From: Candidatus Arcticimaribacter sp. UBA7428
Lineage (GTDB): Bacteria > Bacteroidota > Bacteroidia > Flavobacteriales > Flavobacteriaceae
Reading direction: 5' to 3'
Assembly: GCA_002477625.1 (NCBI GenBank)
Contig: DLQQ01000044.1
Span: 11,070-44,682, forward strand
DNA: 33,613 bases
Both the position numbers and the translations under genes were made by a program. The notes beneath the pieces were generated by a model that saw only the letters and a list, made by a program, of their open reading frames with translations, had not been told where the DNA came from and made no database searches. This document shows positions 17,374 to 25,783 of this stretch, one piece after another (position 1 is the stretch's first letter; every line of letters starts with the position of its first letter).

Positions 17374-18033
17374 ATGAAAAGTATATTTACCCTCATTAGT
17401 TTCCTGATTTTCCAAACCTGTATATCCAGTAATTCCAATCCTATTGATCACGATGAATCCCTTTGGTCACCGCCACAAACAACACAAAAAGGGTTGAAAA
17501 AAGCCTATTTTGCAAGTGGATGCTTTTGGTGTGTTGAAGCAATTTATGAGAGCGTAGCTGGTGTTCATGAAGCATACTCTGGTTATTCAGGAGGAGAAAC
17601 AAAGAATCCTAATTACAATCAAATTGGAACAGGAAGAACCGGTCATGCAGAAGTTGTAGAAGTTTTATATGACCCAAAAGTTGTTTCTTTTGGAACATTG
17701 GTGCAAGTTTTCTTTGGCTCTCATGATCCAACTACACCCAACAGACAGGGACCAGATCGCGGTTCGCAATACCGTTCAGTAGCCTTTTACACCGATGCAA
17801 ATGAACGTGAGATTATTCAGAACTACATTGCTTTATTGGAAGAGAAAGAAGTCTTTTCGAATGAAATTGTAACGGAAGTAAAGCCCTTAGAAAAATTCTA
17901 TTATGCGGAAGACTACCATCAAAATTACGAACGATTAAATCCAAATAATCCCTACGTCCAGCAAGTTTCGATTCCGCGTCTAAGAAGGTTTCAAAAATCC
18001 TATCCTGAATTATTAAAAAAGGAAAAGCACTAA
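17374..18033 (+). CDS. msrA: Peptide methionine (S)-S-oxide reductase
   Basis: MsrA reduces methionine S-sulfoxide in damaged proteins. The 219-residue protein carries the active-site GCFWCVEA (catalytic Cys50, with Cys53), the TGHAEVVEVLYDP block and the closing YHQNYERLNP typical of MsrA. The N-terminus is hydrophobic (residues 4-15) and leads to Cys16 in FQTC, a poor lipobox, so the protein is exported either as a lipoprotein or with an uncleaved anchor. No cysteine follows Cys53, so there is no C-terminal resolving cysteine. It starts 18 nt after the TfoX pseudogene and is 3 nt from the next gene. Confidence 0.94.
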   Translation: MKSIFTLISFLIFQTCISSNSNPIDHDESLWSPPQTTQKGLKKAYFASGCFWCVEAIYESVAGVHEAYSGYSGGETKNPNYNQIGTGRTGHAEVVEVLYDPKVVSFGTLVQVFFGSHDPTTPNRQGPDRGSQYRSVAFYTDANEREIIQNYIALLEEKEVFSNEIVTEVKPLEKFYYAEDYHQNYERLNPNNPYVQQVSIPRLRRFQKSYPELLKKEKH

Positions 18034-18036
18034 TCC

Positions 18037-18903
18037 TTGAAAGAAATTACCCTTACGAATCGTGACCTTAAAGTAGTAATACTTCCCTATGGAGGAATAA
18101 TTAAAGAGTTATGGTACAAAGGCACGAATGTCGTTCTCGGTAAAAAAAATACACACGAATATTTAGATAATCCCTGGCACATGGGAGCGTGTATAGGAAG
18201 TTATGCAGGAAGACTAACTTCGGAATATACAATTTATCAAGATCGATATACCCACAAAAAAAAGCCAGCCATTCAGCTTCATGGAGGAAAACATGGATGG
18301 GACAAAGCTGTTTGGAAAATATATGATTTGTACCATGGAATTGTTCCGCATGTTGTTTTAGAACACGAATGTTTAGAACAAGATTGTGGTCATCCTGGAG
18401 ATGTAAGTGTGTTGCTTCAATATAGTTTACGTGAAAATACACTCCTGATAGAATACAAAGCAAAAACAACGAAACCAACTCCTATCAACATCACGAACCA
18501 CAGTTATTTTAATTTAAGTGGTGCTCCAAATTTAGGCGATCATGAATTGATGATTCAGTCGGATGAAGTCCTTGAGTTGGACAGCAATTTAGTTCCGACG
18601 GGTAGAATCAATAAGGTAAAGAGAAGTGACTTTGATCGGAATAAGTCACGTTCAATTGGGACATCACGTTACGACGACTGTTTTGTACTTCGAGAGAAAG
18701 AAACAAGCAGTATGCGTTTAAAAGCAAATAGCACAAAAATTCAAATGGATTTAATTAAGGATCAGCCCGGCTTGGTAGTTTTTAATCCAAAAGAACTAAA
18801 CGGAATATGCTTTGAAGCACAAAAGTTTTCCAATGCGCCTAACCTCCCTCACTTTCCAAACACCATTGTAAGACCGGATAAAAGGTATACCCAAAAAACG
18901 TAA
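18037..18903 (+). CDS. Aldose 1-epimerase family protein
   Basis: The enzyme interconverts alpha and beta anomers of hexoses. The 288-residue protein has the family's arginine loop HMGACIGSYAGRLT, HGGKHGWDKAVW, the catalytic His in ITNHSYFNLSG and a Glu in ICFEAQKFSNAPN near the C-terminus. It is shorter than the usual 330-360 residues of GalM, mainly through smaller loops. The start is TTG: an in-frame TAA, the stop of msrA, lies two codons upstream and the next ATG would remove the first strands. It is translated right behind msrA and converges on the PAP2 gene with a 9-nt gap. Confidence 0.88.
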   Translation: MKEITLTNRDLKVVILPYGGIIKELWYKGTNVVLGKKNTHEYLDNPWHMGACIGSYAGRLTSEYTIYQDRYTHKKKPAIQLHGGKHGWDKAVWKIYDLYHGIVPHVVLEHECLEQDCGHPGDVSVLLQYSLRENTLLIEYKAKTTKPTPINITNHSYFNLSGAPNLGDHELMIQSDEVLELDSNLVPTGRINKVKRSDFDRNKSRSIGTSRYDDCFVLREKETSSMRLKANSTKIQMDLIKDQPGLVVFNPKELNGICFEAQKFSNAPNLPHFPNTIVRPDKRYTQKT

Positions 18904-18912
18904 TATGTTTTT

Positions 18913-19500
18913 TCAAAATTCTAGAGCAGCATCTGAAAAAAGGCGGTCAAATACACGTGAGCTAATCCAATAAAAACACAGCGCCCAAAGAGTTCCAAAA
19001 AGAGCTCCTGATACAATATCTAATGGGAAATGGACACCGATATAAACTCGGCTATAGGCAATGCAAGCTGCAATAAGAAAGAGTATAATTTTCAATTTTG
19101 GAAAACGTTTAAAAAAAAGAATAGAAAAATAGGTGGCTAAAGCAAATGAATTGGAAGCGTGACCGGAAAAGTAACTGTACAAACCTCCACAACTGCTTTT
19201 GACGAGACGCATTACATTTTGAACCTCTAGGTCATGACAAGGGCGTAAGCGTTCGAAACCATATTTAAAAAGATTGGTGACTTGGTCTGTAACTAGGATT
19301 AACGCTCCGACACTTAAAAGTAAAAATAGAGTTTGTTTCGAACCTTTAAAGCGATAAAACCAAAACAATAAAACCAAATAGACAGCAAAGTTAGTAGCCT
19401 TATGGGTCACAAACATCCAAAAAGGATCAAAAAACGATGTTCCTAATCCATTTAGGTAGAGAAATAAGGTAACATCCCAATCTAAAAGTTGCTCCAACAT
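18913..19500 (-). CDS. PAP2-family membrane phosphatase
   Basis: This 195-residue membrane protein has the three-part acid phosphatase motif: KYGFERLRP, SGHASNSFALAT, and SRVYIGVHFPLDIVSG with the catalytic histidines. Five to six hydrophobic helices surround it. Likely substrates are undecaprenyl pyrophosphate, phosphatidic acid or phosphatidylglycerol phosphate; sequence alone does not decide. Its ATG overlaps the stop of the 74-residue gene by one base. It is the last gene of a six-gene minus-strand run that begins with mscS. Confidence 0.92.
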   Translation of the reverse strand: MLEQLLDWDVTLFLYLNGLGTSFFDPFWMFVTHKATNFAVYLVLLFWFYRFKGSKQTLFLLLSVGALILVTDQVTNLFKYGFERLRPCHDLEVQNVMRLVKSSCGGLYSYFSGHASNSFALATYFSILFFKRFPKLKIILFLIAACIAYSRVYIGVHFPLDIVSGALFGTLWALCFYWISSRVFDRLFSDAALEF

Positions 19501-19724
19501 TACTCTAAAGATTTAATTTCAGTATCAAAGAAAGCCAGTGCTTCTTCAATCAATTCTTCCGTAATTTTCTCAAGCTCATCTTGGTCTTCTTTACCAAATT
19601 CTTCTAACCATAAAATCTCATCATTAGAAACATTTAAAAGAAAACGGGGATATTCCGTATGCAATACAAAAATTTCGTCTTGTAAGGTTGAATTGTCAGC
19701 AATTAAAAATTTCGGTACTTCCAT
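19500..19724 (-). CDS. Conserved acidic protein, 74 residues, function unknown
   Basis: The protein opens with MEVPKFLIADNS, has strand-like stretches (IFVLHTEYPRFLLNV), and ends in a strongly acidic helix (EEFGKEDQDELEKITEEL). It has no signal or membrane segment. Similar small proteins sit beside PAP2 genes in Flavobacteriia, from memory. The gene is 6 nt downstream of the MATE gene and overlaps the PAP2 start by one base, so translation is coupled. No function can be assigned; the acidic helix may be a binding surface for a partner. Confidence 0.8.
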   Translation of the reverse strand: MEVPKFLIADNSTLQDEIFVLHTEYPRFLLNVSNDEILWLEEFGKEDQDELEKITEELIEEALAFFDTEIKSLE

Positions 19725-19730
19725 AGTGCA

Positions 19731-21098
19731 TTATTTAGTTAAAATGAGCTTATTCGTTTGGTATTGAAAACGTAAAAATAGTAAAACTGCTGAACAAGAA
19801 AGACCTGTTAGCAAACCAATCCAGATTCCAGTTGCTTTTAAGGGGGTGTAAAAGGCTAGATAATAAGAAACTGGAAAGCCAATGATCCAGTATGAAATAA
19901 AAATAAAGGTCGTTGGAATATTGACATCTTGCAATCCACGCAAAGCCCCTAAAACAACTACTTGAAGACCATCTGTGATTTGAAAAAAGCCAGAAACAAC
20001 GAGTAAAGAAGCAGCAATAGCAATTACTTCTAAGGTGTCGGACGAAGTCATCGCACCTTTATTCTCAAGATAAATCCATGGCAAATCATTACTAAAAATT
20101 AGATAGAATGCGCAAAAGAACACATCGATAATGAAAATTAAAAAGAAAATTGAAAAAGCGATGCGCTTCAATTCTTTGTAATCTTTCTTACCAAACTGAT
20201 TTCCTACACGAATCATTGCCGTAGCACTAAGTCCCATGGCTACCATAAAAGTCATGGAGGTAAGGTTCAATGCGATTTGATTTGCAGCCTGAGAATTCGT
20301 TCCCAGTATGCCGGATATCCAAACAGCAACTACAAAGAAGGCTACTTCAAAAAACATTTGCAGTGCTGAAGGCAGCCCAAGTTTAAATATTTTTTGGACG
20401 AGAAAGAGTTTGATCTGAGCAAAGTTCAGAGATAGTTCATACTTCTGAAATTGTTTATGATATCGAACATAAAGCATAATGTAGAGCAACATCATCAAAC
20501 GTGAAATAAAGGTTCCGATTGCAGCTCCTTCAACTCCTAATTTTGGAAAACCAAAATGACCAAAGATTAACAGATAGTTCAAAATCACATTAATTCCATT
20601 TCCAAATAAGGTAGCATACATTGCAGGACGCGTTAAGGAAAGCCCATCGGAAAACTGTCTAAAGGCCTGAAATACAACTAGAGGAATAAGAGATCCAGCA
20701 ACCCAATTTAAGTAAGGAAAAGCTAAAAAAACTACCTCCTGAGGTTGCCCCATATGAAACATTTGGTTTCGTAAACTGTACACTCCCAAAAACAAAAGTA
20801 TACCCAAAAACACACACAGAAACAAGCCGTGTATAAACAATTCTCCAACGCGTTTAATATCGGATCGCCCGTCTGCTTGGGCAACTAAGGGAGTAAGGGC
20901 AGTTGAAAATCCAATCCCAAGAGACATGGCAATGAAAACAAAACTGTTACCTAAGGAAACTGAGGCTAATTCTGCAGTCCCGAGCTGACCAACCATTATG
21001 TTATCAATCAATTGTACAACGGTGTGGCCTAATAGGCCTAATATTACCGGAAAAGCTAAACTGAGGTTCTTTCTAAACTCTTGTGTATATAATTTCAA
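19731..21098 (-). CDS. MATE-family multidrug/Na+ antiporter
   Basis: The 455-residue protein has about twelve hydrophobic helices in two related halves, as MATE transporters do. Typical points are the first helix with VVQLIDNIMVGQLGTAELA, the second with SLGIGFSTALTPLVAQADG, and the mirror-image second half with NLTSMTFMVAMGLSATAMIRVG. The asparagine and aspartate in the first helix are the usual cation-coupling residues of the NorM type. It exports cationic drugs or metabolites in exchange for Na+ or H+. It lies 11 nt after the M28 peptidase gene and 6 nt before the 74-residue gene. Confidence 0.93.
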   Translation of the reverse strand: MKLYTQEFRKNLSLAFPVILGLLGHTVVQLIDNIMVGQLGTAELASVSLGNSFVFIAMSLGIGFSTALTPLVAQADGRSDIKRVGELFIHGLFLCVFLGILLFLGVYSLRNQMFHMGQPQEVVFLAFPYLNWVAGSLIPLVVFQAFRQFSDGLSLTRPAMYATLFGNGINVILNYLLIFGHFGFPKLGVEGAAIGTFISRLMMLLYIMLYVRYHKQFQKYELSLNFAQIKLFLVQKIFKLGLPSALQMFFEVAFFVVAVWISGILGTNSQAANQIALNLTSMTFMVAMGLSATAMIRVGNQFGKKDYKELKRIAFSIFFLIFIIDVFFCAFYLIFSNDLPWIYLENKGAMTSSDTLEVIAIAASLLVVSGFFQITDGLQVVVLGALRGLQDVNIPTTFIFISYWIIGFPVSYYLAFYTPLKATGIWIGLLTGLSCSAVLLFLRFQYQTNKLILTK

Positions 21099-21109
21099 TC
21101 GGTTGTAAG

Positions 21110-22486
21110 TTAAAGACTAAAATAGTCTATCAGATAAACAAGAGAGGCCATAGTAGCAGCACCCAATTCTAATTCTCTTTTATTAATAGCATCAAAGGTA
21201 TCATTTGCAGCGTGGTGGTAATCGAAATAACGCTGAGAATCTGGACGAAGGCCAGCAAGGACGTTGGCATCTGTTTTTAAATGACCTACATCTGCACCAC
21301 TCCCACCTTTGACAAACATATGAATCAGATAAGGCTCGAAATAAGGTTCCCAACTCTGAATAACAGCCAGTTTTTCGGGTGCACTATCAATAGAAAAACC
21401 TCTGGGTGTAAAACCACCAGCATCCGATTCTAAAGCAAAAACATGATTCTCTTTATTAGCCTCAGCTATCGCAGCATATTCTGTTGCTCCGCGCATCCCA
21501 TTTTCCTCATTCATAAAGAGAACTACACGAAGGGTACGTTTGGGTTGGTATCCAATTGTTTTAAACAAGCGCAATACTTCCATAGATTGAACAACTCCTG
21601 CACCATCGTCATGAGCACCATCACCGAGATCCCAAGAGTCTAGATGCCCTCCAACAACCATAATTTCATCTGGTTTTTCGGAACCGGTTATTTCACCAAT
21701 AACATTATAGGATTGAACGTCGGGTAAGTTTTTACAATTTTGCTTTAAATAAAAACTAAGTTTTGGGTTTAAAGCCAACATGGAGCTTAATAATTCAGCT
21801 CCATTGGTGCTTATGGCGGAGGCAGGAATTCTTTTGCGAAGCGCCAGCTTGCCGTAGCTCATAGATCCAGTATGTGGAAAATCATCTAGTCTTAAATTGA
21901 CCGAACGAACAATAACAGCAACTGCTCCCAGACGAGCAGCTTCTTCTGCACCCGAATAACGTTGATCCACACAACCTGAATAAGCATTGAATGTATTTAT
22001 AAGATCTGCTTGCATTGGTCTGTTAAAAAAAATGATTTTGCCTTCAACTTCTTTTCTGCCTAATTTTTTCAGCGCTTCAAAATCCTGCACTTCAACAACC
22101 TCCGCTCGGATTCCAGCTAGGGGTGTAGCAACAGAACCTCCCAAAGCACATATTGGAACATTGATCGTATTTCCTGGGCTGGTTTCAATATGCGCATATT
22201 CAAATGTTCCTCTGATCCACTTCGGTACCATGACGGGTTGCAACCAAACACGGTCTAAGCCAAGGGCATCTAATTCTTCTTTCCCCCATTCAACCGCACG
22301 TTCTGCATTCAGTGATCCCGATAATCTTCCTCCAATTTGATTGGATAAATGTTCCAACCAAGGGTAGCTCTGTCCATTCAAAAGAGCGGTTGAGTAAATT
22401 GATCTAATCTGTTCTTCGACTTTGATATCTTGCTGCGCATGAAGCATTCCACAAGCGAGCAATACTAAAAAACTTATTTTTTTCAT
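21110..22486 (-). CDS. M28-family zinc peptidase, exported
   Basis: The 458-residue enzyme is a di-zinc aminopeptidase or carboxypeptidase of family M28. A signal peptide is clear (MKKISFLVLLACGMLHAQ, cut near residue 18). A PA-type insert follows in the middle (about 130-225). The metal ligands are visible in GGHLDSWDLG (His, Asp), GAHDDGAG (Asp), FMNEENG (catalytic Glu plus ligand Glu), LESDAGG (Asp) and YHHAANDT (His). It acts in the periplasm or outside the cell. It follows the response regulator gene after 6 nt. Confidence 0.93.
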   Translation of the reverse strand: MKKISFLVLLACGMLHAQQDIKVEEQIRSIYSTALLNGQSYPWLEHLSNQIGGRLSGSLNAERAVEWGKEELDALGLDRVWLQPVMVPKWIRGTFEYAHIETSPGNTINVPICALGGSVATPLAGIRAEVVEVQDFEALKKLGRKEVEGKIIFFNRPMQADLINTFNAYSGCVDQRYSGAEEAARLGAVAVIVRSVNLRLDDFPHTGSMSYGKLALRKRIPASAISTNGAELLSSMLALNPKLSFYLKQNCKNLPDVQSYNVIGEITGSEKPDEIMVVGGHLDSWDLGDGAHDDGAGVVQSMEVLRLFKTIGYQPKRTLRVVLFMNEENGMRGATEYAAIAEANKENHVFALESDAGGFTPRGFSIDSAPEKLAVIQSWEPYFEPYLIHMFVKGGSGADVGHLKTDANVLAGLRPDSQRYFDYHHAANDTFDAINKRELELGAATMASLVYLIDYFSL

Positions 22487-22492
22487 ACGATA

Positions 22493-23656
22493 TTATTTAG
22501 GTGCAAACTGCACAATATTTTTTTTCGTTATTGGGTCATCCCCTAAAATCATCAGGCGTTCAATTACATTTCGTAGTTCTCTAACATTACCCGACCAAGG
22601 GTATTGTTTTAGTAAATTCATAGCAGCTGACTCTATTTTTTTAACGGGCATTCCATCTTTTTGAGCTATTTCAGAAATGAAGTGTTCCGCAAGCAAAGGT
22701 ATGTCATCGGTACGGTCGGCTAACGAAGGAACTTCAATTAAAATAACAGCAAGTCGATGATACAAATCTTCCCTAAAACGGCCTTTCTCAATCTCTTTTT
22801 TCAAGTCTTTATTTGTTGCTGCTAAAATGCGAACATCCACAGAAATATCTTTATCGCTACCTACGCGTTGCACTTTATTTTCCTGCAAAGCGCGCAATAC
22901 TTTTGCTTGAGCACTGAGGCTTAAATCTCCAATTTCGTCTAAGAATAAAGTCCCTTGTGAAGCCGCTTCAAACTTACCCTTTCTATCTTTGATTGCTGAT
23001 GTAAAAGCGCCCTTGAGGTGACCAAACAATTCACTTTCTATTAATTCTGAGGGAATGGCAGCACAATTCACTTCAATCAGAGGAAACTGCTGTCTATCGC
23101 TTTTTTGATGAATCTGATGAGCGACAAGTTCTTTTCCAGTTCCATTGGGGCCGGTAATTAAAATTCGGGCTTGTGTTGGCGCAACCTTATCGATTAAGTC
23201 AAGTACTTTTTTTATTGATCTAGTCCCTCCAATAATATCGTATTTTTTTGCAATCTTCTTTTTCAAACGCACATTTTCTTTGATCAAGTGCTTGCTTGCA
23301 ATTGCATTTCGAACGGATATTAAAAGTCGATTCAAATCGGGTGGCTTAGGAATGAAATCATAGGCGCCTATTTTCATAGCATGTACAGCCGTCTCAACAT
23401 TTCCATGCCCAGTCAGCATGATGAAAGGAGTGGATATTCCTGATTTTTTTGCTTGTTCTAAAACTTCAAGGCCATCCATCTTTGGCATCTTAATGTCGCA
23501 TAAAATAAGATCAAACTCTTCATCATTTATGAGCTTAATTCCTTGTTTACCATCTTCAGCCTCCGACAAAACAAAGGCGCTATTCTCTTCGGTTAAAATT
23601 TTTACCAATACACGACGAATGGGTTCTTCGTCTTCTATAATCAAGATTTTAGTCAT
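22493..23656 (-). CDS. Sigma54-type response regulator without a DNA-binding domain
   Basis: The 387-residue protein has a receiver domain (1-120; phospho-acceptor Asp54 in LCDIKMPKMDG, Lys104) and a sigma54-interacting AAA+ domain with Walker A GPNGTGKE (169-176), the sigma54-contact loop as GAFTSA (216-221; GAFTGA is canonical), Walker B TLFLDE (236-241) and a C-terminal helix block ending in RNVIERLMIL. The sequence stops some 15 residues later, so the Fis-type helix-turn-helix is missing. It may act from solution, as Helicobacter FlgR does. It overlaps mscS by 8 nt, and no histidine kinase is in the window. Confidence 0.93.
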   Translation of the reverse strand: MTKILIIEDEEPIRRVLVKILTEENSAFVLSEAEDGKQGIKLINDEEFDLILCDIKMPKMDGLEVLEQAKKSGISTPFIMLTGHGNVETAVHAMKIGAYDFIPKPPDLNRLLISVRNAIASKHLIKENVRLKKKIAKKYDIIGGTRSIKKVLDLIDKVAPTQARILITGPNGTGKELVAHQIHQKSDRQQFPLIEVNCAAIPSELIESELFGHLKGAFTSAIKDRKGKFEAASQGTLFLDEIGDLSLSAQAKVLRALQENKVQRVGSDKDISVDVRILAATNKDLKKEIEKGRFREDLYHRLAVILIEVPSLADRTDDIPLLAEHFISEIAQKDGMPVKKIESAAMNLLKQYPWSGNVRELRNVIERLMILGDDPITKKNIVQFAPK

Positions 23657-24491
23657 CTGTTTGGGGTTCTACTTGGTTAAGCCATACGGTTCTTTGTGGG
23701 AAGGGTATATCGATGGCATGGGTATTAAAAATTTCATAAATTTTATAGCGCACATTACTTTTAATCAAACCCGCCGAAAAACTATTGTTGAGTGTAAATG
23801 AAAGTTTAAGGTCCAAAGCATTGTCTCCAAAATCATTAAAGAGGACATCGGGTTTGGGATCTTGCAGAATTTCGGGAAACTCTTTAGTCAGATCAATCAA
23901 TAACTTTTTTACGAGCTTTAAATCCGTCCCGTAAGCCACACCGATACTAACGTATTCTCTGGTCAATGTTCCGTTCTCTGTCCAATTATACAGAATGGAT
24001 GTTAAGAATTTATGATTGGGAATGATCAATACTTTATTGTCAATAGTTACAGCTCTCGTAGTTCGTAGCGTGATGTTTTCTATTTTCCCAACTTGACCAT
24101 CCAATTGAATTATATCGCCCACATGAACGGTCTGATCGGCAATGATGAACACCCCAGAAATGATGTCTTGAATGAAGGTTTGCAATGCGAGACCAACACC
24201 AACTAATAAGGCCGCAGAAGCCGCAAAAATAGCAGTAACATTTACACCGATATTGTCAAACGTGATTAGTATTACAATCAGATAAACGAAGTAATTAAAA
24301 AAAGAAAAAATGCTTTGAAAAGTAAACTGCGCTTGTTTGTTCAGCGTTCGATATACCAAACGTCTAATCAGTTTTAAAGAATACCGCGTAAAAACAAAAA
24401 CAATTAGGATGATGAGTATCGACTTCACAGAAAAAGAAACCGAAGAACCAACATTGAAATTATAATTTAAAAAATCAAAAAATTGCTTCAT
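23649..24491 (-). CDS. Small-conductance mechanosensitive channel, MscS family
   Basis: The channel opens on membrane tension and releases solutes after osmotic down-shock. The 280-residue protein has three N-terminal membrane helices; the pore-lining third helix is Ala/Gly-rich (FAASAALLVGVGLALQTF) and leads to the conserved IQDIISGVFIIADQTVHVGD. A beta domain with VGKIENITLRTTRAV and a C-terminal alpha/beta cage follow, ending in PFPQRTVWL. It opens the six-gene minus-strand operon and overlaps the response regulator start by 8 nt. The predicted promoter is 20 nt upstream. Confidence 0.94.
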   Translation of the reverse strand: MKQFFDFLNYNFNVGSSVSFSVKSILIILIVFVFTRYSLKLIRRLVYRTLNKQAQFTFQSIFSFFNYFVYLIVILITFDNIGVNVTAIFAASAALLVGVGLALQTFIQDIISGVFIIADQTVHVGDIIQLDGQVGKIENITLRTTRAVTIDNKVLIIPNHKFLTSILYNWTENGTLTREYVSIGVAYGTDLKLVKKLLIDLTKEFPEILQDPKPDVLFNDFGDNALDLKLSFTLNNSFSAGLIKSNVRYKIYEIFNTHAIDIPFPQRTVWLNQVEPQTDD

Positions 24492-24510
24492 GAATAAAGA
24501 ATAATATACT

Positions 24511-24518
24511 CAAATATA
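24511..24518 (-). promoter_or_regulatory. Predicted -7 element of the mscS operon
   Basis: The minus-strand sequence TATATTTG matches TAnnTTTG in full, 19 nt upstream of the mscS ATG. A TTTG (minus strand, 24544-24541) is 22 nt further up, inside the T-rich tail of the dnaJ terminator, so that terminator and this promoter overlap. Confidence 0.5.
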
Positions 24519-24536
24519 AAACAAAAAATAGGGCTA

Positions 24537-24567
24537 AAAACAAAACCCACCCTTAAAAAAGGATGGG
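24537..24567 (-). terminator. Rho-independent terminator of grpE-dnaJ
   Basis: On the minus strand the sequence reads CCCATCCTT-TTTT-AAGGGTGGG and then TTTTGTTTTT. The RNA forms nine pairs (one U-G) with a four-base loop and a U-rich tail. On the plus strand the same place would have a C-A mismatch and no T run, so the direction is clear. It lies 75 nt after the dnaJ stop. Confidence 0.8.
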
Positions 24568-24641
24568 AAAAATTGTGTGAAACAGATACAAACCTAAAAA
24601 GGTTCATAAGCCCAAACACACGATTATGTTGTTCCTGTATG

Positions 24642-25748
24642 TTAGGCAAACATATCTTTTACTTTTTCAAAGAAAGATTTGTCTGATTTTTCAGGTTTCG
24701 GGATGAAATTTTCATCCTCCATCATTTTTTGGAAAAATTGCTTTTGCTCTCGATTTAAGGTTTTTGGAGTCCATACATTAACATGAACTAATAAATCTCC
24801 TTGACCATAACGATTAACATCAGGTAATCCTTTTCCACGTAAACGGAGGGTTTTTCCTGATTGTATTCCGGATTCTAATTTGATTCTAACCTTCCCTTCC
24901 AGGAGATCAAATTCCTTTGAAACTCCCAAAGCTGCTTCTGATATTGATATATATAAATCGTAATGAATGTGGTTTCCTTCACGCATAAAACGCTCGTGAA
25001 CATGCTCTTCTATCAAAACAATTAAATCCCCAGAAACCCCATTTCCTGGAGCTGCATTTCCTTTTCCAGAAACCTTTAATTGCATCCCATCTTCTACCCC
25101 TGCTGGAATTTGAATAGACACCGTTTCTTCCTCTTGAATCATTCCTTGGGCATCACTGCCTTTGGGTCTGTTTGATATTGTCTGACCCGAGCCTGAACAA
25201 GAAGGACAGGTTGCAGCTGTTTGCATACGACCCAAAATCGTATTGGTTATCCGTAAGGTCTGACCGGAGCCTTTACAGTCCCCACAGGTGGTATAAGAAA
25301 CATCTTTAGCTTGGACTTTACGTTTTACTTTTACTTTCTTTTCTATGCCCGTAGCAATTTCTTCTAGTGTTAATTTGACACGGATTCTAAGGTTGCTTCC
25401 TTTTACCCTCCGTTGACCTCCGCCCCCGCCAAAGCCACCACCGAAACCTCCACCACCGAAAATATCACCAAATTGGCTGAAGATATCGTCCATGTTCATT
25501 CCACCACCGCCAAAACCTTGACTTCCATCAAATGCGCTGTGTCCGTATTGGTCGTATTTAGCTTTCTTGTCATTGTCACCCAGAATCTCGTATGCCTCGG
25601 CAGCATCTTTGAATTTTGATTCAGCATTGGAATCACCGGGGTTTTTATCCGGATGAAACTCTATAGCTTTTTTACGATATGCTTTTTTAATCTCAGAAGC
25701 TGATGCTCCTTTGGAGACTCCTAAAATATCATAATAATCTTGTTTCAT
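24642..25748 (-). CDS. dnaJ: Molecular chaperone DnaJ with a half zinc centre
   Basis: DnaJ delivers unfolded clients to DnaK and stimulates its ATPase. The 368-residue protein has a J domain (1-70, HPD at 32-34), a Gly/Phe region (about 75-112), the zinc region and two client-binding beta domains. In the zinc region only two CxxCxGxG repeats are present (CGDCKGSG near 156 and CPSCSGSG near 183); the second pair of the usual four is replaced by a loop with RPKGSDAQG. Only one zinc can be bound. This form appears typical of Bacteroidota, from memory. It follows grpE by 35 nt and ends at a terminator. Confidence 0.95.
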   Translation of the reverse strand: MKQDYYDILGVSKGASASEIKKAYRKKAIEFHPDKNPGDSNAESKFKDAAEAYEILGDNDKKAKYDQYGHSAFDGSQGFGGGGMNMDDIFSQFGDIFGGGGFGGGFGGGGGQRRVKGSNLRIRVKLTLEEIATGIEKKVKVKRKVQAKDVSYTTCGDCKGSGQTLRITNTILGRMQTAATCPSCSGSGQTISNRPKGSDAQGMIQEEETVSIQIPAGVEDGMQLKVSGKGNAAPGNGVSGDLIVLIEEHVHERFMREGNHIHYDLYISISEAALGVSKEFDLLEGKVRIKLESGIQSGKTLRLRGKGLPDVNRYGQGDLLVHVNVWTPKTLNREQKQFFQKMMEDENFIPKPEKSDKSFFEKVKDMFA

Positions 25749-25783
25749 ATTGTATCTTTTAGATCACTTGCGTGACAACTAAT

